Positions 50,769 to 60,377 of a DNA stretch of 64,000 bases are shown here, piece after piece. The first letter of the stretch is position 1, and each line of letters begins with the position of its first letter. A program made the translations under genes and the position numbers. Origin of the DNA: Symbiodinium natans (lineage: Eukaryota; Sar; Dinophyceae; Suessiales; Symbiodiniaceae); the NCBI GenBank assembly GCA_905221605.1, contig CAJNDS010002258.1, positions 136,501-200,500 on the forward strand, given 5' to 3'. Below the pieces are notes generated by a model, which worked only from the letters and a program-made list of their open reading frames with translations, was not told where the DNA came from and ran no database searches.

Positions 50769-50993
50769 TTCACTCCAGACTAACATGGCCTAAACTGAAC
50801 GTGACTGTGCAGACGCAACCATGCACAGAAGAAGCACAGTGCCACTTCTTTTCCTTCGGTGACGCTGGGGAATATCCTTTGAGTCTCAGAGGGATCTACC
50901 CTACAGTGCCCTACAGTATCTACATGTAGCTCCCGGCCCAGGGGGTTGCAGCCGCCAGTGCGGGCCCTAGGGCAGGGACTACCTTCACCCCCT
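50769..50993. repeat. 225-bp direct repeat, outer copy
   Basis: Identical to 51269-51493 except for about three substitutions, at a spacing of exactly 500 bases. It includes CTACAGTGCCCTACAGTATC and ends in GACTACCTTCACCCCCT. Confidence 0.95.
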
Positions 50994-51268
50994 GCACCAG
51001 CCGACGCATTTTGCAGGGACGTGGTGGGTGGGAAAAGCAAAATGCTCAAAGGGCACTACTTCCTCTACTGATTCTACTTGCAAGCTGTGATGTCACAATC
51101 TTGCAGCGAACGTCACATCAACACGTGCAACCACGCATGCACTAACCCAACACAAGCAGGCACTCACAGACGCGTGGAACTTGCGAGTTGTTTAGGCTCG
51201 TCCAAGTGTGGACTCACTGTTAGCCCAAGTGAAAGAGTTATCACGTCGCTGGCTCCATGACGACACTC

Positions 51269-51493
51269 TTCACTCCAGACTAACATGGCCTAAACTGAAC
51301 GTGACTGTGCAGACGCAACCATGCACAGAAGAAGCACAGTGCCACTTCTTTTCCTTCGGTGGCGCTGGGGAATATCCTTTGATTCTCAGAAGGATCTACC
51401 CTACAGTGCCCTACAGTATCTACATGTAGCTCCCGGCCCAGGGGGTTGCAGCCGCCAGTGCGGGCCCTAGGGCAGGGACTACCTTCACCCCCT
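51269..51493. repeat. 225-bp direct repeat, inner copy
   Basis: Second copy, ending 10 bases before the RNase H ORF stop on the minus strand. It therefore lies at the 3' end of the retroelement and is probably its 3' terminal or UTR repeat. High identity between the copies suggests recent duplication relative to the decayed ORFs. Confidence 0.95.
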
Positions 51494-51503
51494 AATTTGC
51501 CGT

Positions 51504-53907
51504 TCAACCTTCAAGGAGACTGAAGCAGTCGCACAAGGTCTCGCTTACATCTGACGCCTTCAGCGTTCGGCCTTTCCAAGACAGTGTCTGAAGCAGCTCC
51601 CGTGATGGGCTGTCAGCCGGATTAGACGGCGAGGGCACACGAGAGTACCAGGGATAAAAGCTTAGTCTTTCCTCAGCATGAACCAGCTGCTCCAACAGAC
51701 TCGAGGGGACGCACGTGCGAGCACTTGCCGAGATAGCCACGTCTCTAGTTGAGTTATTATCAACATTAAACATTGCAGGCTTTGCAAACAAGGAAGGCCC
51801 CCATTTCCGGGCCGCCACCACAAGGGCAAGGAGCTCTGCCTCGAAGATGATTTGTTGGGACCTATCGCCACCGAGGAGGCGAATCTGCTCTGCGGTCAAG
51901 CACACAGAGAAGAACTCAACCGCCTGTCCCGACTGGTTGAACAGGATGCCTCCAAGCCCACATGGCCACTGTCTGTTCGACACAGCATAGGATGCATCCG
52001 TGAAAACGAACCAGGGTCGCTCGCTCAAGATCGAAATCACTCTCTGGGTGCATCTGCACACAGTCTCTTCAAAAACCTGCCAATCGCATTCCTAGCGGCT
52101 GGCGTGAGCACCGGGCCGGCGTCGCCATACGCAAAGGATATGATGGTTCGCACGCACGCTTTACCGATTCTTCCGAAGAGCTGGCCGTCCGCAAATTGCA
52201 TACGACCCCTAAGCTTCAGGGCAAAGGATTGAGGCAGCAGCCCTGTTTCGAGGATCTTCTGGAACGTGTCCCTAAGCTCTGAGATGCGCTTCTCCGTGTT
52301 CGAGAAGAGTACGGAACCCTCACAAAACTTGCTGAGGTCAACTTTTATCCCAAGCGCGTGGAAACTCAACGCAAAAGGCTGTGCCTTGTCTCCACTCTCT
52401 GCGAAACTCCATCCTAGGAGCTTAAAGAAGGCTTCAACAGTAATTACGCTGCAAGTGTGTGCTTCCTGCTCCCCGGGCAAAGGTCACGAAATCGTCGAAG
52501 AAAGATGTCCAGGGTATCGCAAGCTGCAGCCCCAACAAACCACAAAGACATGGCAACGCGACGGAACGCGTACACTGCACGGCTCGCGCCGAAAGGGAGC
52601 GTTCGCATACGGAAGATCCCTGGCGCCTGAATTGCCGGATCCCAACAGGCAACATAGCTAGCCCAGGAGGACTCCGGCGACACTGCAAGCTGACGGTAAG
52701 CAGACTTGAGATCAAACGTGCGGCCGAGCACGGTGCTACCACCACACTTTGCAAGCAGTGCAAGGCAGAGGGCGGCCACTTTGTCAGTAGCGTGTGGCCG
52801 TGGAGTCTCGGCCACTTGCACTGTGCCGTTCACCCCTCCGTCTATGACCCTCACTTTAGACCCCTGCACAACGCCGAACCTACGGCTTACAAGTGCGCTG
52901 CTTTCCAGCTCACTGAGCGGAATCGGCCCTTCAAGCCATCCGGCATTGCACTCTTCCCATGTCTTTTTCATCACTTCCGCATCCTGTTGGTCCACCTGAG
53001 CGGGTGCTGCTGGCTTCCCTCTTGACCTGATCTACAGTTGTTTTGGCAGGCTTGAATGTAGGCGTGAAGATCCCCATGATGGGTACTTCACCAGTAAGCT
53101 GCGTGCCCTGCAGAATCGAACGCACCCGGGTCTGGGTAGTTACACTCTGTGAGGATTTCCTTGTAAAGCAGCAAAGCGCTTTGGCTCTAAGATGCTCTGC
53201 AGGAAGGATGCAATGTCTTCTTGAGCTCTTCTTTTTCTTCGGGCGCAAGTTGTTCTGCCCTTTTAGCCCATTTGCGGATCCAGTGAGTCCTCATCTTTGC
53301 AAGGTCTGCATCGTCCATTGTCTCATTCAACTTTACTGCTTTCTGAAGCACATCTGGCAGCGCCTTACGGAAGCTGCTCGGGTGGCCTGCTTTCAGCAGC
53401 CTCGACAAACTCGGCTTCAGAATGCGGTACGCCCCACGCTTGCTCAAATGACAACTGCTCGGCTTCAGCTTTGGACCCAGCTAACCAATCCCCAACCTGA
53501 ACCGAGATGGGTGTACTGCGGAGAAGCTGACTCTTCGCAGGAACACAAGCAACAAATGGTGTGGCCCTGACTCCAGCAGGCAGCGGAAATGGCTGCTCGA
53601 GGCTCGCAAGGACAAGTCAAAGGCCGTTGCGAACGCAGAACTACCACCATCTTGTGTTCAGAAGCAGGGAACCTGGAAGCCTTATGAAAGCCAGCGCTGC
53701 GCCAGCTGCCAACTGTGAGGGATAGGCGGTCTCCTGGGAAGTAGCGAAGCCATTCGGCGCAGTGAGGTCACGGCTCCAAGGCAGGTGCTGCTCGGCGCAC
53801 TCAGGACCGGGACAAAAGCGGGCCAGACTTGCAAACGCAGCACAGTTATGTGCAATCGCAGTCTGTTTCTGGCGCTGGCCACTCAATCCGGGCAGCCCAT
53901 GGGCCAT
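51504..53907 (-). mobile_element. Retroelement relic: reverse transcriptase plus RNase H, frameshifted
   Basis: Minus-strand fragments align head to tail as one polyprotein. The N-terminal piece is at 53907-53641 (FATSQETAYPSQL). A Lys-rich linker at 53447-53187 is followed by QLTGEVPIMGIFTPTFKPA. The RT fingers and palm at 52995-52500 carry GWLEGPIPLSEL, RRFGVVQGSKVRVID, TFDLKSAYRQLAV and LPFGASRAV. The catalytic YxDD-type box SFFDDFVTFARG lies in a second frame. A connection region is at 52480-52040 (GIKVDLSKFCEGSV, FALKLRGRMQFADG). RNase H at 52061-51504 has its four acidic motifs: FVFTDASY, IFEAELLAL, FNVDNN and NPADSPSR. At least four frame changes (near 53200, 53000, 52520-52480 and 52050) make it non-functional. 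No integrase is seen. The NPADSPSR ending recalls DIRS-type RNase H, but no tyrosine recombinase was found. Confidence 0.85.
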
Positions 53908-55166
53908 TGCGCGGAACGCAACGGAGGATGGCCTCTATCTCCTTTCTTTCTTGCCTGCAACGCAGTGCCGCACGGCGGCGCCATGAAAACGCCTGTGACT
54001 CTGCTGTAGCCAAGTGAATAGCAACTCTCTGCCCTCAACAGTGGTGAGGTTGCTGGATGCTTTTAGAGCACGCCTTGGAGACATCAACATCGCTCTGCAG
54101 AAGGAAGTGCACTTGGCGGATCACACTGGTCAGTAAGAGCTTCAGGGTTATCCAAGATCAAATCTCCCAATCGAGTCTACAAGAAGGATCTTTTTTGGCA
54201 CATCGGACCTTAATTGCCAGTATCCAGTTTTTCACGGGTGTGCTGCTCTGGGCAAGTTTGGCATTTAGGCCGGAGGGCCTCTGAGGCAAGAGACCTCGGT
54301 CCTGATGTGCGGCATACCCCCTTTTCAAAAGTTTTTTCGACACCTATGCGCGGGCTACTCCTCTTTTGGAAGGCAGCATTGCAGAGTGTTTGGGCCACTC
54401 CACTTTGGAAGGCAGAAGACGTGAGGCAACGCGGAAGTGCATTTTGGCGGCAGACCCAAAGAATGCGGCGGATCCGGCTGCTAAGACTTGATAGTTGCGG
54501 TGCGTGGATGTTGCAGCCAAAAGATTGCCACGCACCAAAAGAGCCCATCATCCCCGGAATCTGTTAGAATGTTCCAGCCGGTTTGCAAAAGACGCAGATT
54601 GTGCTCCTGTGTGCAACATACGCGCAAAGAACGCGTGAACGGAAGATGGGTGTCTCTGTGCAGAAGTGTAGAAGCTCAGGGTCAGCAGTGTGTCCCGCCA
54701 TTTTTGTGTTGTGCCGAGGTGGAATCGAGTCCGCAGCGACCTATGTCGGATTCGACTCAGCTGGATGTCGCCATCACGCCTGCAAAGCCAGGTGTCGTCG
54801 GAAAGGGTGAGAGCGGTGTGTCCCGCCAATTTTGCGTGTTTTTTGAGGTGGGGGCCGGTCTGCAGCGAAGCCTGTCGGCTCCAGGAGATGTCTCCGTTCC
54901 CGATGAAGTGATCTGGCCTTCGCAACAGGGTTGCATGGATCCCGATTCCATGGAGGTGTGCTCGAGTCTGGAAGCGAAAGGCCGCCTTTGATCATCCAGC
55001 CACATTGCCGCAAATCAGTCATCAAAAATGCTTGGCAGCAACAAGCTCCCTAACCAGCGCGAGTCAAGCCACAGGTTGACTTTTTCGTGTTCTGAGAGAT
55101 GTTTTGCCTTATTGCTTTTGTGTTGTGTGTTGTGTTGATCGCTGTTGCAAAAATTAAGAGGTTTAG
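53908..55166. other. Non-coding flank with a two-copy repeat
   Basis: GTGTCCCGCCA-TTTTG-GTGTT followed by GAGGTGG and GTC-GCAGCGA-CCT occurs at about 54690 and 54820. A 167-codon plus-strand ORF (54488-54991) spans both copies, but no domain is visible. Confidence 0.45.
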
Positions 55167-55364
55167 ACCCGAAAGAGACTTCTTGCGCGGCACTACGACC
55201 TCTTGAAATCTTACATCAAGTCAGGATTCGAACATCTTCCAGGCGACATTGAATGGCCGGATTGCAAGGGTTCATTGCAATGCTTGGCAGCTGCGCTTGG
55301 CTCTGAACTTCCGCGGAAAGCTCATGACACCTTAGCTGCCCCCTTGATTTCACCTGTTCACTGA
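55167..55364 (+). CDS. Coding-like fragment without own start
   Basis: An open frame of about 65 codons between a TAG (55164) and a TGA (55362) reads RLLARHYDLLKSYIKSGFEH, then LPGDIEWPDCK, LQCLAAALGSELPRKAHDTL and AAPLISPVH. Composition and helix pattern are protein-like, and there is no in-frame ATG, so it could be a terminal exon or a decayed gene piece on the plus strand. Family not recognised. Confidence 0.3.
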   Translation, partial: TRKRLLARHYDLLKSYIKSGFEHLPGDIEWPDCKGSLQCLAAALGSELPRKAHDTLAAPLISPVH

Positions 55365-57106
55365 CGACTTGACCATTCAATCCCGTCATGCTATTAATGT
55401 CTTGTGTTTATTCTTCAAAAAACAGAAAAATACAAGACGCAAAGAAAAGTCTAAGAGAAGTCTCATCCACACGCACTTTTCTCGATATCTCTGGAGTGAA
55501 AACAAGGTTCTTATGAGTCTTGGGCTGTCAGCGTCTTTTAAGGTTTTCCCAGAAGACTCGCTTGCGATGGTGTGGAGAGCAGCCTCAGCTTTTAGAGCTT
55601 AGGGAGTGTTTTTCAGTGTTTTTCCAGAGCAGAGAGTAGGTTCTAATGTTTGAAGCCGATGGTCAGGAAGTGCAGCAACCTTACATTCAAAGTACGTTGC
55701 CATATCGTTGAGCAATGGACCGATGGTGAGTCAGTGCAGCAGCCTTCTTTCTTCAATGACAAACAATCCAAAGCACGTCATAAATTTATGGGCGGGTTGG
55801 AGCGGACACGGCCCTGCAATGCGCGCGACGCGCGCGAAGCGTGCGAAGCGCGCAAATCCTTGAGCGGGCGAAGCTCGTGAAAAGCGTGCGAAGTCCTTGA
55901 AGCGCGCACAAAGCGTGCGAAGCGCGCGCCGCGAAGCCCACGAAGCGTGCGAAGCGTGCGAAGCGCGCAAAGCGCGTGAGGCGTGTGGAGCGTCCTCCAG
56001 GCGGAACCATAGTCGCATGAACGTTTCCGTCGTTTTGTCTTCGTAAAGTGACGGCGCATCAAGCTTGGTTTTGCAGTGATTGAGATGCTGTTGCTGAATG
56101 AGCTGCTGGTTTGCTCGGCTGCTGCTTGTGCTGGGCATTGTGTCGATCCAATTTTTGGAAGTTGTCGAAGACTCTGCTGGTCCTCAACTCGAGACATACA
56201 AACGTCCACGTGTTCCACGTCTTGAATTTCTTGCATGCTGATGGCGAGATTGTGCAGATGTCGATGTTTTGCAGTCAGCTGCATGCCAGTCGTACAAGAG
56301 ATTGGGATACGGACAAAGAAGGAATAACAAAGGGATGGGCCCAGCTGCCCCAGCTCCCTCAACTCCACTTCAGTTTGACAGTTCTGCAACACGGAGATCG
56401 CGCTTCGATTGGAACCTCCCTGTGTATTTTGCTTTTCACTGCAGAAAATAGCTGCGAGATGAATGATCAGCAGCATGTTTATCATAACGACGAGGCATGT
56501 GTGTGCGCTTTAGACCAGAATGTGTTTCTGAGAAGCATGTAGCGAGTCGAGGTCACGTGCGTTGTGCAACATGAACCGAGTCTTGAAGAGTGTGATGCAT
56601 GCGTGTGCGCATCTCCCTGCCATAGAACTCGTTGTCCCAGAGAGTGGCCTACTTGTCACCGACACCCAACAGGCCAAATCCGTCCTTTTCTTAAGGTGCC
56701 CAGCAGTCGCAGCTTCGTGTTGCGTTGTTTCGCATCGTTCTGTATCGCAGCGAACGGCATGCATCGGAGAAGCATTGTGGCCCAAAAAGGGCGATGCGGA
56801 AGTACACCCCAATGAGAGCCTGAGAGCCCTCAAACTTGTGGCGCTTAGAAGCAACTTGGGATTGATCCATGGGACCTAGTAAGGAGCTTGTCGCACCCTA
56901 GACCGTAGCCACAGTCATCTTGGCAGTGTTTTTGCGTCTCTTGCTGTTGCTCTGGCTCAAGCAGCTGTAGTACACAACGGCGGCAGCAAGTCGTTTGGGA
57001 GTGCGCATCAACACCAGGCGCAATGGCGACTGTTCTTGGCTCGGGTGAGCGGCCAGCACCGGCTTTCCTGTCCCGCATGGCCCAAGCAAATCAGAGACCA
57101 GGCTAA
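55365..57106. other. Mostly non-coding; 9-bp repeat cluster and a possible exon
   Basis: 55815-56000 is built of GCGTGCGAAGC-type 9- to 10-bp repeats. On the plus strand, 56250-56450 has a frame reading YKRLGYGQRR and FDWNLPVYFAFHCRK that could be an exon, but neighbours and splice sites were not resolved. Confidence 0.35.
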
Positions 57107-57133
57107 TTTTACGTTACACTTTTCAGTTGTTGC

Positions 57134-58419
57134 TTGAACCTCATAAGGTCCACAGTGCGGACAGGACGCCGCTTTGGTAAGTTTGTCCTAAAGCCACTGA
57201 GGAAGGTGATTTGCACTGCTAAGGGTGAAGACGTTCGCACGGTGAACGTGGAATATTTGCTTCAGAAGCGCCTTCGGATACCCATTTTCCAGCGGAGATA
57301 CTGTTGGTACAAAGAGCAGTGGAACACCCTTCTTGGGGATGTGTGCCTGGTTGCAAATGGTTCGAAAGAAAAACATGCTCTGGGCCGTATCACGTGCGTG
57401 CTTGACAACTCTGGTGATGGCAGGCTTTTGGTCGTAGATGGCCAGCAGCGGAACACCACTTGCTCTCTCCTCTTGGCGGCCGTGCGTGATGTAGCGGCCA
57501 CTCGACATAGCGAGGAGTGCTTGAAGCTTGTATCCAAATTGGAGTCTTTGCTTTTCCCAGGTGGGCTGGAAGAGTGGATGTCGGCCAGGCAGCCAGGCAC
57601 ACCGCTGGAAGAAGGTGCCGAGCTCGGTGCAGCAGCGTTGGTGCCCACGTACTGCGACAGGGCCAGCTACTTTGCGGCCACGCTTCCACGCCGGGCCTCT
57701 GTGCCCTCTGTGCCAGACTCTGGTTCCTGGATGCGCCCCATGGAGGCCAAACTCTTTTTCTCAGATCGCCTGGTAGGGGAGAGTGACAAGCACTTGGTCG
57801 CAGTGGCAGAGGCGGTCTTGTACAAGCTTGAGTGGCTGCTCTTTCCCATCTCCTTGGGCGAAGGTGATGCCCGAACTGTTTGAGTCTTTTGAGCAGTTGT
57901 TTTCAACAATGTCCAAAGCATGACTCCACTATGTGCCGTGTTGTTTCGGATGAATGGCAGGTCACAAGGATGGCACGGAAGATCTCCACCTGATCTTCGA
58001 GCGGCTGGCGCTTCGCGATGCCACGTTCTGCAAGCCACATCGGGCTACAGAGTATGCCAACATGGGGGCTGCAGACTTCGTTCGAAACTTGCTTCTGGGC
58101 TCTTTTGCTGAGGAGGCTGATGCAATACATGCCTACAAGACTTATTGGCTGCCAATCGAGAAGTCTGCGGCGAAGGTTGCCGAGGCCAAGCAAGAAAGCG
58201 TCGCAAGCCATCTGGAAGCCGCGTTGGAGGCCTTTTTGAAGGCGAATCCTCGGCAGCGAAAGAAAGCGAATCTCGCCGCAGCTGGGGTTGGAGGTGCTCT
58301 GTACGCCCGGTTCCGCCGCTGGCTTGTCGACATGGAGGTCGCCACCGACCCGAAGCAAACCACGGACACCATGGACCTGCTGCACCGATTGCACGACTTT
58401 GCACTGCAGCACTTCGAAG
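57134..58419 (+). CDS. DUF262 (GmrSD N-terminal-like) domain protein, two exons visible
   Basis: Exon 1 (frame open from 57107 to 57863) has the hallmark DUF262 motifs in order: VNVEYLLQKRLRIPIFQRRY with CW, HALGRI and LLVVDGQQRNTTCSLLLAA. A GT-AG intron at 57864-57960 (GAAG|GTGATG ... GGCAG|GTCACA) restores the frame. Exon 2 (57961 to about 58419) reads LHLIFERLALRDATF, then ADFVRNLLLG, YKTYWLPIE, FRRWLVDMEV and LLHRLHDFALQHFEG. This follows the FExLNxRG / DxxxN / W.PIE progression of the family. In bacteria this domain is the DGQQR-box part of GmrSD-type type IV restriction enzymes. The role in protists is unknown, and no DUF1524 HNH nuclease part was found. A further exon at about 58502-58675 (LLKSHVKSIFGSKRDVLH) is possible. 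The true start may lie upstream. Confidence 0.75.
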
Positions 58420-59779
58420 GTGGGCCTGTGCGGCAGGCGTCCCCTCCCGGGCTTGATGCGTGGAGCTTTGGAAGCACCACGAAACAGCCACCTGCACTGA
58501 TTCCCTGCAGAGAAGACTGCTGAAGAGTCATGTCAAGAGTATATTTGGGAGCAAAAGAGATGTTTTGCATGTCGTGTATCCACAGATGGCCAGGCAGTTT
58601 CCAGACACCGTGTACAGATGGTTTCTCACTGCTTGGCTTAGTTGCGGCACGCCGAATGATGTGCTCTCGACCATGTGACACATGCTGTTGGTTGGGCAGC
58701 TTGGGCAGCAAAAGGCGCTTGACCGTCTGTCGCGGCCGCCTGGTCTCCCTCCGATCTCTCGATCTTTTTCGTTCTCCTCGCGTCTTACCCTGACATTGTT
58801 TGGCATGCTGCTGTGCAGAGCCTACTGGTACAGCTGTTGACATGGTCACCGAATCGAAAGCATGAGGTTGCATCTGGCATGTGCGGCCCCGAAGGCGCAC
58901 CTTTCCACTTTTGCCTACTTAGTATTTCTGCAAACGCACCCCGCCTCGGCCCGGCTTGCACGTCAAATGGAGACGGGAGAAACCTAACCTCTGAACCCTA
59001 CGGCACTACGGCTCGGAAGCCTCTATCCACCAGAAAGCTTCGAAAGCTCTCAGGCATGTAGGCATGGACCCTGGGAGGCTTTAGGGGCTCCACGGAAATC
59101 CATAGATCCAAGAATGGGTGTCCACGGAAGGTCCTTTGACTTTGAGGACGGAGTTTTCAGCGTCAGGGTTTGGCTGATTACCATTCATTAGCACCTTATG
59201 GGAGGTTCTCTTAGGCAGGGCTTACGTGTGAATTAGAGAGCCCGTTGCAACGTAGCCTTCTTAGTAGACATGTCTATGGCTGTGGACGACAGATGAAGCG
59301 TGTTGCGCCTGAAGAGACAGAAGCAGCTTAAAGTTTTCCAGCTCCATGCTTCATGCTGCTGGTTGGTGCTATGTTGATGCAGGCTGGTATGGTACTCGCA
59401 TGTACAGGCAGGCCGCATATTACTAGGGAAGGGCGAGGTTGGGGCGTGAAGGTCGGAAGCGCGTGGAAGGAGCTGTTATCTTCTAAGCGGCGTAAACAGA
59501 TGGCGACAAAGAGCTAAAGTATCACACATACCAGGACCAATGTGAATGCGAAACTGCATGATTTTATATGACCTGCTTCATCAAGGCCTGAAAATAGGAA
59601 TGGGGTGGTAGCATGCCTCCCGCGATTTTGAACCACCACTTGCACTGCCCTGACTTGGCTGTCGCCGTCAACTGCGTGTGCATTCCATTGGCTCGGGCAG
59701 TTCGGCAGTTACAGCCTGGTAGGGGTAGAGCCTGGTAGGGGCCGAGCGGCCAGATTCCAGTGTTTGCCCTTGCCTTTCG
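58420..59779. other. Intron or intergenic, not resolved
   Basis: Begins with GAAG|GTGGGC, the same donor context as the first intron of the upstream gene. A coding-like block at about 58502-58675 (plus) follows a CTGCAG. Beyond about 58900 nothing is recognised. Confidence 0.4.
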
Positions 59780-60377
59780 ATGGCAATGACAAGAGAGAAA
59801 AGTCCAGCCAAAATCGCACATCTCATCCCCAGGCTGATGAAGTTGCCTGGATGTTCCAGAGATGTGCAGGAATCGACAGTTTTGAGTTGTTTGATGGATG
59901 TGCTCGATCTCGTCGCAACGCCGGAGGAGAAGGACCGATGTGCAAGAGACAGCAAAACCAGCCACTGTAAGCACCTAAGCTCTAAATGTCGAGGTCTCTT
60001 TAGCTGTCGTGCGGCGTCCAGGAAGTGATCGGCTTGGATGAGCTTGCTTGCCTCAGGCCGTCTCCAGACAGTGTCACGGTTGTAAGGCCTCTCATGTCAC
60101 CAAAGCCCTGTAACAATAACAGGAATGCACGATGTTGATTGAATCTGCCAGGTTGAGAATGATGCTGATATCCTGGCAGTTGGCGAGTTGCAAAACGTCT
60201 CCCGAAGAGATGAAAGCTCACATCCAGGGGAGACCTGCCTGCAATGTTCAGGCAGTGAGTGTGGTGCTGCGTTTCATCAAGCTGTATCAAGCTCCTAGCG
60301 CAACAATCCAGAATCTGTGAAGAATGGGTAATATGGCATGGCGTCTTGTTTTGGTGTTGTTACCTCGTTTACTTTGA
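59780..60377 (+). CDS. Probable upstream exons of the giant downstream gene
   Basis: Three plus-strand blocks look coding but lie in different frames, as short exons would. These are 59820-59965 (PRLMKLPGCSRDV, then TVLSCLMDVLDLVATPEEKD), about 60030-60105 (EVIGLDELACLRPSPDSVTV) and about 60177-60262 (LASCKTSPEEMKAHIQGRP). Their order resembles the start of DUF6606-type proteins: a leucine-rich helical start, a spacer, then the segment leading into GDVLVxxVRxQ. Splice sites were not fixed. Confidence 0.4.

Noticed and set aside
55778-56485. 235-codon minus-strand ORF
   Set aside because: Its C-terminal third is the GCGTGCGAAG repeat and the rest lacks any motif. The plus strand has an equally plausible coding frame.
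56902-56935. Second possible spliced-leader relic (CCGTAGCCA followed by TCTTGGC)
   Set aside because: Only the first nine bases match; the central ATTTTGGCTCAAG part is missing, so it is within chance expectation.
58142-58900. 252-codon minus-strand ORF
   Set aside because: It is antisense to DUF262 exon 2, whose plus-strand frame has clear family motifs.
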